64,000 nucleotides of DNA from Symmachiella macrocystis. Its GTDB lineage: Bacteria; Planctomycetota; Planctomycetia; Planctomycetales; Planctomycetaceae. The translations under genes and the position numbers were made by a program. Below the pieces are notes generated by a model that did not search any database, was not told the DNA's origin, and saw nothing but the letters and a program-made list of their open reading frames with translations. The stretch is taken from the NCBI RefSeq assembly GCF_007860075.1, contig NZ_SJPP01000002.1, positions 1,302,001-1,366,000 on the forward strand, written 5' to 3'. Each line of letters opens with the position of its first letter. Positions within the stretch are counted from its first letter, which is position 1. This document shows positions 39,333-47,995 of the stretch, piece by piece.

Positions 39333-40217
39333 TTAACTCTTCCAAGGCGGAAGTTCCGGCAGGTAGGTGTCGAATTCGGCGATCAAGGCCGCTTCGTATT
39401 CGCCTGCGTATTGGTCGTTTAAGAATTTATCGCACGACTCATCGAGGAACCGTTGCCAACTTTGTTCTTCGGCACCGGGATTGATTGGATAAAACAGTGC
39501 GCCCACCGCTTTAGCGGCTTTCATGTCGCCCGGAGCGTCGCCGATCATCAGCACGTGGTTTTTCGCATAACCATGACCGGCCGCTTGACCGAGCGTTTCT
39601 TTTTTACTGCCCGCTTCTTGTCCGCAAATGGCAGCGACATATTTAGCAATATCGTGCTCTTCCCATTCCTTGCCGAGCGCCTTGTTAGGAGTCGCGGAAC
39701 AAACAATCATATCGGCGACGCTACTTAGTTTTTCCAAGCTTTCCCGCACGTTGGGAAACGGCGGAACGTTGTGCACAATGTCGTCGACCGTTGCATTGAC
39801 CGCTTGGGACCATGCCAACGCGTTGCTTAGTTCCGGTGTTGGATTTTGGGCGACCTCTGCTTCCAAAGCCGGGTTTCCCAATTTGTCTTCGCGGGCAATC
39901 CAATCGCGAACTTCCTGCAATTGCGGAATCTCGACGTTTCGGCGGATGACATCGGGCCATTCTCGCAATAAATCAACCGTCTCGATCAGTGCGGGAAAGC
40001 GGTTGATGCCGCGTCCCTTGGAATACAAATTCACAAACTCCGCCGCCTGACGTGCATATTTCGAGACAGCGGCGAGGTTGAAGTATTTGACGGTATTGGG
40101 GATGAAGCACTCTTTGTGTTTGACCTCCATCGAGTCAAACGCGCAGCCATCGGAATCGATACCGATCAAATAGTCGTGTTGCTTCTTGAAGTTGTGATCC
40201 AGCGGGTTATCCGACAC
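39333..40217 (-). CDS. HAD-superfamily hydrolase
   Basis: A 294-residue phosphatase-like protein. Motif I is GIDSDGCAFDSM with Asp21 as nucleophile and Asp23 as acid/base; motif II is IVCSATPNKAL, and motif IV IGDAPGDMKAAKAVGALFYPI. A helical cap of about 130 residues lies between motifs I and II. The start is GTG at 40217 with GGGAG about 11 bases upstream. It lies between the PFK and gnd genes on the same strand, so a sugar-phosphate substrate is likely by context but not shown. Confidence 0.85.
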   Translation of the reverse strand: MSDNPLDHNFKKQHDYLIGIDSDGCAFDSMEVKHKECFIPNTVKYFNLAAVSKYARQAAEFVNLYSKGRGINRFPALIETVDLLREWPDVIRRNVEIPQLQEVRDWIAREDKLGNPALEAEVAQNPTPELSNALAWSQAVNATVDDIVHNVPPFPNVRESLEKLSSVADMIVCSATPNKALGKEWEEHDIAKYVAAICGQEAGSKKETLGQAAGHGYAKNHVLMIGDAPGDMKAAKAVGALFYPINPGAEEQSWQRFLDESCDKFLNDQYAGEYEAALIAEFDTYLPELPPWKS

Positions 40218-40278
40218 TGTTTTGTTGCTCCCGGCAATTCAATATTTCGTATGTGTGATGCGATTTTGTATTTTTTTG

Positions 40279-40344
40279 AGCCACAGATTGAAAAGAATGT
40301 GGGGCTGTAGAAATCTGTGTTTGGTCTGTGTTCAATCTGTGGCT
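40279..40344. repeat. 14-bp perfect inverted repeat
   Basis: AGCCACAGATTGAA (40279-40292) and its exact reverse complement (40331-40344) flank a 38-base A/T-rich loop between the PFK and HAD genes. There is no T-run in the direction of transcription, so it is more likely a dispersed repeat ('ccacagattgaacacaga' type) than a terminator. Confidence 0.6.
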
Positions 40345-40351
40345 AAGTATT

Positions 40352-41644
40352 CTATTCCCGATCCGCCTGCGGGGTGTATTTCGCCAATAGCTGATCGGCG
40401 AACAGCGGTTGCAGTTGGGCCAATCGCACACGGCCGCGGTTCATGGGAATGCTGACCCAATCCTCGCCGACGAGCGGTGCGGCGTAGCGGACGAATTCGT
40501 CGGTCACGTCCATGCCATCGTCCGTGATCCACGATTCGAGGAATTCCCGCTCGCTGTTGGCGACTTCGGGAAGCGGAACTTTATCGTAGTGCACGCCATA
40601 TTCGGGGACGTCATTGCGTAAAATGGTGGCCATGAATCCGCTCTCGCCCTCGGCCGCCAACCGCGCCGCCTTTTGACCGACTTTGTAGGCTTCTTCCAAG
40701 TCGACCGTTGAGGCGTAAATCATGTTGTGCCGTTGGTCGGTGCCCGGCACGTTGCAACGGGCGGAGCCTTTGACGGCCAATCCGCGGCGGTTCAACTCAT
40801 TGACGAGTTTTTGCGCGACCGTGATTTCGCTGGAGCTAAATTGTGTATGGCCGAACGAATCTTTCCGCTCTCCCAAATCACCGATCTTCAACCCCTCGCT
40901 GACCACCACGATTGCGCGGCCGTCGCGGCGCAATTGGTCGTTCACTTGATCGTGGATCTGTTCGATCGAAATTTCCCGCTCCGCCAAATAAATCTGTAGC
41001 GGCAATTTCCGCTCCGGGTCGGCCAAACGGGCGGCGGCGGGGATGAATCCGATGCGGCGGCCCATGGCTTGCAGCACCAACACGGGATCGGCTGGGGAAC
41101 TGCCGGCGTTTTCTTCGTTGGCGAATTGCACCATGTGCGACCAATACCGGGCCACACTCCCATAACCGGGCGTGTGGTCGATCAATTTGAATTCGCTATC
41201 CCCCACGTCGTTGTCGATCGTCTTGGGCACGCCGACCGCCACGAGGTCAATCCCCCGCTCGTGCGCCATTTGGGCGACCTTGTTGGCGGTGTCCATCGAG
41301 TCGTTGCCGCCGATGTAACAGAAATAGCCCACGTTGTGCGCTTTGAAGACATCGAGAATGCGGTCGAAGTCTTCGTTTTGGTGGTCCCGGAGTTTGTAAC
41401 GGCAGGTGCCGATCGAACCGGCGGCCGGTGTGATCCGCAGTCGGGCGATTTCGTCGGGGCTTTGCGACGATAAATCGAGCAATTCTTCCTTGAGCACCCC
41501 CTCGATGCCATGCCAACCGCCGTAGATCGTACCGATGCCGCCAAAATCGCGGCTGGCTTCGACTAGGCCACGCAGGCTGTTATTGATGACCGGCGACGGA
41601 CCGCCGGATTGAGCAACGATGAGATTCTTAGGAGCTGGGGACAT
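40352..41644 (-). CDS. pfp: 6-phosphofructokinase, pyrophosphate-dependent type
   Basis: A 430-residue phosphofructokinase. The phosphoryl-donor motif is GGNDS (residues 112-116), with Asp in the position that is Gly in ATP enzymes (GGDGS), and the next motif is PKTIDND with Lys141; both mark pyrophosphate-dependent enzymes. The sugar-binding segment MGRRIGFIPAAARLA and the ending fit group II PFK. It interconverts fructose 6-phosphate and the 1,6-bisphosphate, reversibly if PPi is used. It is first of a co-directional run PFK, HAD, gnd, VOC. Some enzymes with this motif set use ATP, so the donor is an inference. Confidence 0.92.
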   Translation of the reverse strand: MSPAPKNLIVAQSGGPSPVINNSLRGLVEASRDFGGIGTIYGGWHGIEGVLKEELLDLSSQSPDEIARLRITPAAGSIGTCRYKLRDHQNEDFDRILDVFKAHNVGYFCYIGGNDSMDTANKVAQMAHERGIDLVAVGVPKTIDNDVGDSEFKLIDHTPGYGSVARYWSHMVQFANEENAGSSPADPVLVLQAMGRRIGFIPAAARLADPERKLPLQIYLAEREISIEQIHDQVNDQLRRDGRAIVVVSEGLKIGDLGERKDSFGHTQFSSSEITVAQKLVNELNRRGLAVKGSARCNVPGTDQRHNMIYASTVDLEEAYKVGQKAARLAAEGESGFMATILRNDVPEYGVHYDKVPLPEVANSEREFLESWITDDGMDVTDEFVRYAAPLVGEDWVSIPMNRGRVRLAQLQPLFADQLLAKYTPQADRE

Positions 41645-41862
41645 CTGTTATTTGATCGTCTCAGGAATTCGATATCTAAATCAAGACCGTCTAGCGGTGC
41701 ACGAGAGCCCCGATGTTCGCATTTCTGCGGCGGAGTTCAAGGGAACAGCGGTCGATTCGCCCGAAAAACGTCCAGGAAGGCCCAATTTCGGAAATAACCG
41801 AGTAAGATCCCGCCGACGGCAACTCCCAGGGATTGCCAATCGCAGCGGGCGGACCGGATTTC

Positions 41863-43029
41863 TTATTTTTCGGCAGATGGAGGACGAATGGTGACCTGCA
41901 ATCCATTTCGCTCAATCTCGGCCCCGACCTGCTTGATGAAAGCGGCAAGATAACCGTCAATTGTCGTTTTGGTCACATGAATATCGACTTTCTGCTCCAG
42001 ATCGATCCCAGCGGTGGCAAGCGCCTTCGTATCGTAGGTGAAGGTCATTTTGTACCGCTTCTGCAAATCCTTGATCAGTGCAAGAGCCGGGACACCCATG
42101 ACCCGCAATGTGATGCGTTCGTTTTCCAGCGGATCGTCGGCAGCCTTGCCGGGGTGCTCTGCGATTTTGGGTTGCGGGGGATGTAAGACTCGTTCAACGG
42201 TCTCGTGCTCTTCGATCGTCCCCAACACGACAATTTTGCCTCCCTCGCTACGCTGTAGCAAACCGGGCAGCTCAGCGGTGATGAGTTCCGCCGCCTCTCG
42301 CATGGAATGTGGGCTCGGATTGTGGCCGCGCTCGAGCACCACTTTTTCGGGGATGGGGACAAATTCAATTTCCGTCGCCCCGCTTCGCCAATGAAACGTC
42401 AGGTCGAATTGGACCAGAATCAACGACAACGCTTCAGCAGCGCTGTCGGCAATGAATGTCCCTCCGCCCCAAAGATCGTGGGGAATCTGTTCGCCGCCCA
42501 CGATTTTTAGTTTGTATTGCCGAGCGATGTCATTCAGAATCTCCGCCGGCTGGTCAAGATCCTGCCAATGGATCGTCTGGCGTTTGGCAAGGCGTTGTCG
42601 ATGCTCTCGGGTAATCTCCCCAGCGCTAGCCAACTCTTCGGACCTGAGTGCAATCAGCGTGCGCAGCTTCTGTGCGGCAAGTTCGGGCCCGACATAAGCC
42701 GTGTTGCTGACAAAGCGTATGTCACCGCCTGCCAACGCACTGACATCGGTCACGACGTCCCGCGCCGGTTTGGGGACAGTCGAGAAGCTGACGACGGCAT
42801 CGGCATCGATTCGCCGATCACGGAGAAACGCAATATGGTACTCGGTGGTCAGCCGCTCCAAGATGGTGCGAACGTCAACATTTTCCCAGCGGACCGAGAT
42901 ATGCTGATTCAGCGTCTGTTCAAAAGCTGCCCCCTGGACCAGTTCAGGAACCGGCCGGTCGCTGACAACGGAAAACCCCGGCTCAGCGGCTAGACAACAT
43001 CCCAGCATCATCAATGAAAGACACGACAC
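41863..43029 (-). CDS. Exported protein with three STN/secretin-N-like modules
   Basis: About 388 residues. The GTG at 43029 is preferred over a TTG at 43056 because AGGGAG lies seven bases before it, whereas the TTG sits inside an intergenic repeat. A signal segment (CLSLMMLGCCLA) is followed by three similar modules of the STN/secretin-N type: VRWENVDVRTILERLTTEY, IHWQDLDQPAEILNDIARQY and ITLRVMGVPALALIKDLQKR. Each is a short alpha/beta fold known from TonB-receptor and secretin N-termini and often repeated in planctomycete exported proteins. No TonB barrel or secretin follows. Function unknown; it is divergent from the Hsp70 gene. Confidence 0.75.
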   Translation of the reverse strand: MSCLSLMMLGCCLAAEPGFSVVSDRPVPELVQGAAFEQTLNQHISVRWENVDVRTILERLTTEYHIAFLRDRRIDADAVVSFSTVPKPARDVVTDVSALAGGDIRFVSNTAYVGPELAAQKLRTLIALRSEELASAGEITREHRQRLAKRQTIHWQDLDQPAEILNDIARQYKLKIVGGEQIPHDLWGGGTFIADSAAEALSLILVQFDLTFHWRSGATEIEFVPIPEKVVLERGHNPSPHSMREAAELITAELPGLLQRSEGGKIVVLGTIEEHETVERVLHPPQPKIAEHPGKAADDPLENERITLRVMGVPALALIKDLQKRYKMTFTYDTKALATAGIDLEQKVDIHVTKTTIDGYLAAFIKQVGAEIERNGLQVTIRPPSAEK

Positions 43030-43044
43030 CGATGTTCTCCCTCT

Positions 43045-43132
43045 AAGTCGTTTCAAAACCCTCTGACGCGTCCCACTGACACTGATCTGATCGTTTCGGA
43101 AACATGCGCAACCGGGTTTTGAAACTGGTTCT
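43045..43132. repeat. 88-bp dispersed repeat, copy A
   Basis: Nearly the same sequence occurs at 48814-48902; the two copies differ at about seven positions plus one single-base insertion. Its ends form a 12-bp inverted repeat (GTTTCAAAACCC / GGGTTTTGAAAC). This copy lies between the divergent STN and Hsp70 genes, immediately upstream of the STN-protein coding region. The gap up to 43269 otherwise holds nothing recognised. Confidence 0.85.
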
Positions 43133-43269
43133 AAGCCGACGGCTAAGACGGGGTTGATTCAAAGGGCCGGCCCTGCCACACTAAATCGAAGCTGGTCGTG
43201 CCGACTCCCCTCTCGGCCCATCGAATTCTAACACGAAAGTGCGTCTAGCAAAACGAGGAAGTCGCCCTT

Positions 43270-44949
43270 ATGTTGACAACGCACGCCGTGGGAATCGACC
43301 TCGGGACAACGAATTCGTGTATCGCCTACCTCAACGAGCACGGCGAACCGGTTTCGATTGCCAATGAGGAAGGGGAAATCACCACGCCCTCGGTGGTGCT
43401 CTTTGATGAAGATGGCCCCATTGTCGGGAAAGAAGCCTTCCGCAACGCGATTGCGACCCCGGAATACGTGGTCATGAATGCCAAACGGCATCTGGGGCAT
43501 CCCAAAAAATGCTGGCGGATTCGGGGAAACGTATACACACCGACCGACATTGCCGCTCTCGTGCTCCGAAAGCTGCTGCGCGACGCCGAAAAAAAAATCG
43601 GCAAAGTCCAGCGGGCGGTCATCACGGTCCCTGCGCAATTCAGCGACGCGCAGCGTCAAGCGACGATCAAGGCGGGTTTGGCGGCCGGTTTGAAACATGT
43701 GGACATCATCAACGAACCGGTGGCTGCTTCGCTGTGTTACGTCCTGGGGGCGGAGGGATTGTGGTTCTCAGAATTGGCTCATTCACAACGCATTTTGGTT
43801 TACGACCTGGGTGGCGGCACGTTCGACCTGTCCTTGGTGAACTACGAAAAAAACCAGGTGAGCGTGTTGGCATCGACAGGCAATTTGAAATTGGGGGGCA
43901 TCGATTTCAACCGCGCTTTGGCCGGACATGTTCGCAAGCAATTCATCAAGGAGCTTGGACTGGACGTTGCCGAAGATCGGCAGAGCTTGCAGTATCTCGC
44001 CATGGAAGTCGAACAGGCAAAGCGAAGCCTTTCGGCGCGGGAACGCGCGGCACTAAGTTGTACGCACGCCGGCAAACGCAAGACTTATCAAGTAACGCGC
44101 GCGCAATTCGAAAAATTGACCGCGGGACTCATGAAGCGCACGCAGGACATTACAGTCAAACTGCTGAAAAAAATGAACATGGGTTGGGCGCACGTCGATG
44201 TGGTGCTGACCGCCGGCGGGGCATCACGGATGCCAATGGTTCGCGATATGCTCCAGGGGATGAGCGGATGGACGCTCAACACATCGTTGTCTCCCGACCA
44301 ATCGATCGCGCACGGCGCCACTTATTATGCGGGCATGCTGCTCAGCAACAGCGAGTTTGTGCATTCCATTCGAAACGACGTCGTTGTGGACCGCTTAGCC
44401 GGATTTCGCCAACAAAGCGTGAGTTCCCGCGCACTCGGAATTTTGGTTCGCGATCCAGTAACCAGCTATCGCTTTCCGCACTACATCCTCCCGGCGAACA
44501 CACCGCTGCCCGCCTCGGTTTCGCATGTCTACGGCACGGTCCAACCGGATCAGCGCCGCGTGCATTTACACGTGATTGAATCGGGAGAGGATGACGGGCA
44601 AGACTTCGTGCATGTGGGGGGGTGCAAGGTCGAAGACCTGCCTGAGAACCTGCCGGTGAATTCGGAAATCGAGGTGACGATTCACTACGATGCCGCCGCC
44701 AAGGTGCACGTGTCGGCCCGTGAAATCAAGAGCGGCAAACAAGCCACAGCGGAAATCGATCGCACAGAAACCCCAGCCACAGAAATAACCACGCCCCAAG
44801 CTCCAGCCCCGCAAAAAAAAACCACTCCGGCACGGACACCCAAGCCCCAATCCCCCCCGCGCAACCCCGCCCCCGTTGCTTCACGCGACATCGGCAGTGC
44901 GACCGGCGAAGACGAGTTTTATCGCTTCTTCGAAGACGCGGGTGACTAA
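43270..44949 (+). CDS. Hsp70-family (DnaK-like) protein with Pro-rich tail
   Basis: A 559-residue chaperone-type ATPase. The nucleotide-binding domain shows GIDLGTTNSC (residues 8-17), INEPVAASL (about 148), VYDLGGGTFDLSLV (about 178) and GGASRMPMV (about 320). A shortened substrate-binding beta domain follows (LGILVRDP..., PANTPLPASVSH). Instead of the DnaK lid there is a Pro/Thr/Lys-rich linker (about 505-545) and an acidic end EDEFYRFFEDAGD. It is therefore not the housekeeping DnaK (about 640 residues). There are no DnaJ or GrpE genes nearby. It is divergent from the STN gene, with 240 bases between. Confidence 0.9.
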   Translation: MLTTHAVGIDLGTTNSCIAYLNEHGEPVSIANEEGEITTPSVVLFDEDGPIVGKEAFRNAIATPEYVVMNAKRHLGHPKKCWRIRGNVYTPTDIAALVLRKLLRDAEKKIGKVQRAVITVPAQFSDAQRQATIKAGLAAGLKHVDIINEPVAASLCYVLGAEGLWFSELAHSQRILVYDLGGGTFDLSLVNYEKNQVSVLASTGNLKLGGIDFNRALAGHVRKQFIKELGLDVAEDRQSLQYLAMEVEQAKRSLSARERAALSCTHAGKRKTYQVTRAQFEKLTAGLMKRTQDITVKLLKKMNMGWAHVDVVLTAGGASRMPMVRDMLQGMSGWTLNTSLSPDQSIAHGATYYAGMLLSNSEFVHSIRNDVVVDRLAGFRQQSVSSRALGILVRDPVTSYRFPHYILPANTPLPASVSHVYGTVQPDQRRVHLHVIESGEDDGQDFVHVGGCKVEDLPENLPVNSEIEVTIHYDAAAKVHVSAREIKSGKQATAEIDRTETPATEITTPQAPAPQKKTTPARTPKPQSPPRNPAPVASRDIGSATGEDEFYRFFEDAGD

Positions 44950-45008
44950 CACCGGTGTCCCACACCACACCCTCTTGATGTATTACGCCAAACGAGAAAC
45001 CGCTCTCC

Positions 45009-46118
45009 ATGCGCATTGACCGAATCGAACTTTACCATGTGGCGATGCCACTGATTTATCCTTGGCGGACCGCCTACGGTGAGGATGCGGCCATCCATGC
45101 GGTGCTGTGCCGTATTGTGAGTGGATCGGTGGATGCCTGGGGCGAAAGCGCGCCGTTTGCCGCCCCCTGCTATAGCCCGGAATGCGCAGTGGGAGTCTTC
45201 AGCGTCGCCCGCGATTGGTTGGCCCCCGCACTGCTCCACCAGGAGTTGCCGACAAGTGTGGAACTGCAAAACCGTCTAGCGATCTACAAGGGCAACCCCT
45301 TTGCCAAGGCAATGTTCGACAATGCTTGGTGGAGCCTAAAAAGTAAAATCTGCGGCGAACCGTTGCACCGTCTGTTGGGAGCAACCCGAGATCAGATTCC
45401 AGTCGGCGCGGACTTTGGTGTGATGGACAACACCGACGATTTATTAGCCGCGATCGACACAGCTGTCGCTGAGAAATTTCCGCGGGTCAAACTCAAATTC
45501 CGACCGGGTTGGGATCTGGAGATGCTCCGCGCCGTCCGCCAACAGTTTCCCGACCAGACGTTTCACATCGATTGCAACAGCGGATATCGACTTGAAGATC
45601 TGCCGTTGTTTCAAGAAGTGGACGAATTCCGCTTGGCAATGATCGAACAACCACTGCAACATGATGACGTAATCGATCATGCGGAGTTGCAGCGGCAAAT
45701 CGCGACGCCGGTCTGCCTCGACGAAAGTGCCACGAATCTGCGAACCGTCCAGCAAGCGCTGCAGTTGGGAAGCTGCCGTTACGTGAATGTCAAACCGGGA
45801 CGCGTGGGGGGATTGACCAACGCCGTGGCGATTCACGATGCCTGCCAAGCTGCGGAGATTCCCTGTTGGGTGGGCGGAATGCTGGAAAGCGCAACAGGAG
45901 CGGCACACTGTGTGGCGCTGGGTATGCTGCCGAACTTTATCTATCCGGCCGACATTTTCCCCTCCAGCCGATTCTATCACGAGGATCTCTCGTCGCCGCC
46001 TTTGGAATTGATGACGCTGCCCGATGGAACACCCGGCGTGGCTGCGCCGGCCACTTTGCCGGAACCGGTGACAGAGCGATTGCAACAGCGCACATTAGAA
46101 CAAGTCGTACTCACATAG
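45009..46118 (+). CDS. menC: Enolase-superfamily o-succinylbenzoate synthase
   Basis: A 369-residue enolase-superfamily enzyme. The KxK pair is VKLKFRPG, the metal ligands are Asp in HIDCNSGY, Glu in MIEQPL and Asp in CLDESATN, and the second lysine is in NVKPGRVGG. The MPLIYPWRTAYG start and CWVGGMLESATG motif match the MenC/N-acylamino-acid-racemase branch. MenC dehydrates SHCHC to o-succinylbenzoate in menaquinone synthesis. No other men genes are in the window, so N-succinylamino-acid racemase remains an alternative. It follows the Hsp70 gene by 59 bases. Confidence 0.88.
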   Translation: MRIDRIELYHVAMPLIYPWRTAYGEDAAIHAVLCRIVSGSVDAWGESAPFAAPCYSPECAVGVFSVARDWLAPALLHQELPTSVELQNRLAIYKGNPFAKAMFDNAWWSLKSKICGEPLHRLLGATRDQIPVGADFGVMDNTDDLLAAIDTAVAEKFPRVKLKFRPGWDLEMLRAVRQQFPDQTFHIDCNSGYRLEDLPLFQEVDEFRLAMIEQPLQHDDVIDHAELQRQIATPVCLDESATNLRTVQQALQLGSCRYVNVKPGRVGGLTNAVAIHDACQAAEIPCWVGGMLESATGAAHCVALGMLPNFIYPADIFPSSRFYHEDLSSPPLELMTLPDGTPGVAAPATLPEPVTERLQQRTLEQVVLT

Positions 46119-46163
46119 CGCACAGTGATCCCCGTAGACCTGCGAAGCTATAAGGGGGCGCAC

Positions 46164-46194
46164 AAAAACAGGGGAGTCCGTTGCCAGACTCCCC
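46164..46194. terminator. Bidirectional terminator between menC and a lipoprotein gene
   Basis: An 8-bp stem GGGGAGTC / GACTCCCC with an 8-base loop (46171-46194), followed on the minus strand by TGTTTTTG. It suits the minus-strand lipoprotein gene well and could also stop menC transcripts from the other side. Confidence 0.75.
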
Positions 46195-46234
46195 CATTTC
46201 GAGACTTTGTCAGTCTACGTCTTGCGACGTCTGA

Positions 46235-46438
46235 CTAGTTTTCAGCGTCCGCATCTTCAGCAGATTCTTCAGCGGCCGGCTCTTCGACAACCGTTTCATC
46301 GACTTCGACTGCTTCATCACCAGTCGTGGCGGCGGGGGTTTCGGCGGGGGGAGCCGCATCTTCAGTGGCGGCGCCACCGCAACCGATTTGTGCAAAGCTC
46401 ATTCCGACGACGGCAAACAGTACGAACAATTTTTTCAT
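46235..46438 (-). CDS. Small acidic lipoprotein-like protein
   Basis: 67 residues. A signal segment (MKKLFVLFAVVGMSFA) is followed by QIGCGG with the likely lipidated Cys20. The rest is low-complexity and strongly acidic (Ala, Glu, Asp, Pro, Thr; VEEPAAEESAEDADAEN). GAGGAG lies about ten bases before the ATG. The gene is followed by a good terminator. The role is unknown; such short disordered lipoproteins are common in planctomycetes. Confidence 0.75.
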   Translation of the reverse strand: MKKLFVLFAVVGMSFAQIGCGGAATEDAAPPAETPAATTGDEAVEVDETVVEEPAAEESAEDADAEN

Positions 46439-46662
46439 CTTAAAGATACTCCTCGAAGTCTTTCCAGGTCAAAAATCAACCGCTGACAGCGCTTTAAACA
46501 TACGATTCAGGCGGCCGGCTCGAGAACATCACGAGCAATCTCAAATCCAAACAAATGGTTTGCGTACCTCAGTCGCAACCCGCCAACGGCAGTGTCCGTC
46601 GAAAACGTGAAACGACATCAATTCATTTTTCGCAAACCGGGTTCCGACCGTCCTTGGCTGCG

Positions 46663-46908
46663 TTATTCGACCGAATCCGTGGCGGGTTCGGCCGCATCTC
46701 CTGTGCTTTCCGGTTCCGATTGCCCCGGCTCTGATTGACCAGGTTCTGATTGCCCAGGTGGTGCATCGGTATCCATCGTGGCATCGGTTGTGTTGGCTGC
46801 CCCATCCGTGGGCAACGTTTCCTCAGGAGGACCTCCGGCGGGGCCACAACCAATGACCCCACTGATAATCAGGACTGCCGAAACGAGAATTGGGCAAAAA
46901 ATCCGCAT
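46663..46908 (-). CDS. Small lipoprotein with GQSEP repeats
   Basis: 81 residues. A perfect Shine-Dalgarno (AAGGAGG) lies six bases before the ATG at 46908, which is rare in this window and fixes the start. The signal segment IFCPILVSAVLIISG ends in VIGCGP, a lipobox with Cys. The mature part is acidic and contains three exact copies of GQSEP. It resembles the 46235-46438 gene in design but not in sequence. The strong ribosome-binding site suggests high expression. Function unknown. Confidence 0.78.
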   Translation of the reverse strand: MRIFCPILVSAVLIISGVIGCGPAGGPPEETLPTDGAANTTDATMDTDAPPGQSEPGQSEPGQSEPESTGDAAEPATDSVE

Positions 46909-47323
46909 TCTCAACCTCCTTACAAACCGAAATTGGAAACCAAATCGAATTGCGAATCGTCTAATCAGCGAAGACCACAGTACGAATAATCCTTGGTATC
47001 CACCATTTTAAGATGCGCCAGGCAGATGATTATTCCCGGAATACTGTAAACTTTCAAGAAATAGAGCCAACCAATCCATTAGTTCGACGAATTCCTCAGG
47101 GAAACCGCCCATAATGAACCTCCCAACGACATGGAACTAACTTCAACGACGGCCGCAGCATCACTTAGAAATCGAAAATCACTTGTTAATTTTGTGGTTA
47201 GGGTTGCCGCCCGGTATCCTCATAAAGAGAGCTGCTTGGCGAGAAACGCTGTGAATCCGGGATTTTTTGTTTTAGTGGGGAATAATACCCACAAGAATCG
47301 GATCAATACTCATAGAAAATGCC
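46909..47323. other. Divergent intergenic region, A/T-rich
   Basis: About 415 bases with clearly lower GC than its surroundings, separating a minus-strand lipoprotein gene from the sigma factor. It should hold promoters in both directions. A 66-codon frame at 47131-47331 was not accepted: it runs through the sigma start and looks random. Confidence 0.5.
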
Positions 47324-47869
47324 ATGTGTGAAGCCCTCAGCGCGCCCAACATGATCGAACTCGTCAGGCAGCACCATTCTCTGCTGTATCGGTACGCGTA
47401 CCGTCTCAGCGGGTCGGCGGCCGACGCTGAGGATTTGACACAAGAGACCTACTTGCAAGCGTGCCGAAAAATCGACCAGTTGCGGGATCCGGGCAGTGCC
47501 AAAGGGTGGCTATGCACGATCCTCCGCAACCGTTATTTGAAGCGACTAAGAGACAAAGACCACGCGGAGCTCCCCTTGGGGTCGGCACTGGAATCGATTC
47601 CAGAACCGAAATCCGCTGACGCAGCGATGTTTGGAATTGATTCCGATCAACTACAGTCGGCTTTGGGGGCTTTGCCGGAGTCATTCCGGTCCCCCTTGAT
47701 TTTGTTTTATTTTGAAGAATTTAGCTACCAGGAAATTGCGGACCAGATGCAAGTTCCCGTCGGGACAGTGATGAGCCGTCTCTCACGGGCCAAAGCGCAT
47801 TTGCGACAAGAATTGCTCCAAGCCGCCCAATGCGGTTCCACCCGTGATTCGGTCACGTTTCCTATTTGA
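47324..47869 (+). CDS. ECF-type RNA polymerase sigma factor
   Basis: A 181-residue sigma-70-family factor with only regions 2 and 4. Region 2 contains LYRYAYRLSGSAADAEDLTQETYLQA, and region 4 ALPESFRSPLILFYFEEFSYQEIADQM followed by VPVGTVMSRLSRAKAHLRQ, the -35-recognition helix. The ATG at 47324 has no good ribosome-binding site; a second one at 47351 is possible. The anti-sigma-like gene lies 126 bases downstream. Regulated promoters cannot be identified. Confidence 0.93.
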   Translation: MCEALSAPNMIELVRQHHSLLYRYAYRLSGSAADAEDLTQETYLQACRKIDQLRDPGSAKGWLCTILRNRYLKRLRDKDHAELPLGSALESIPEPKSADAAMFGIDSDQLQSALGALPESFRSPLILFYFEEFSYQEIADQMQVPVGTVMSRLSRAKAHLRQELLQAAQCGSTRDSVTFPI

Positions 47870-47910
47870 ATCACAACAGCCCCACTTGATTTGGGGGCCA
47901 TTCGGACGAC

Positions 47911-47941
47911 GCACCGGGCAATCTGGTGCTGTGTGTTTTTT
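47911..47941 (+). terminator. Hairpin with T-run between sigma and anti-sigma genes
   Basis: Stem GCACCGG / CTGGTGC (one G-T pair) with loop GCAAT, then TGTGTG and six T. In this position it could reduce transcription of the anti-sigma gene relative to the sigma gene. The offset of the T-run makes it a weak terminator. Confidence 0.5.
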
Positions 47942-47995
47942 GAGAATTGATTTCCCACAGGGGAATTTAACAGCGGAATGAGACAGAGGAACGAG

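Noticed and set aside
41863-43056. TTG start of the STN-protein gene at 43056
   Set aside because: Lies inside the 88-bp repeat and has no ribosome-binding site; the GTG at 43029 has AGGGAG ahead.
47131-47331. 66-codon plus-strand frame before the sigma gene
   Set aside because: A/T-rich random-looking protein that runs past the sigma factor start.
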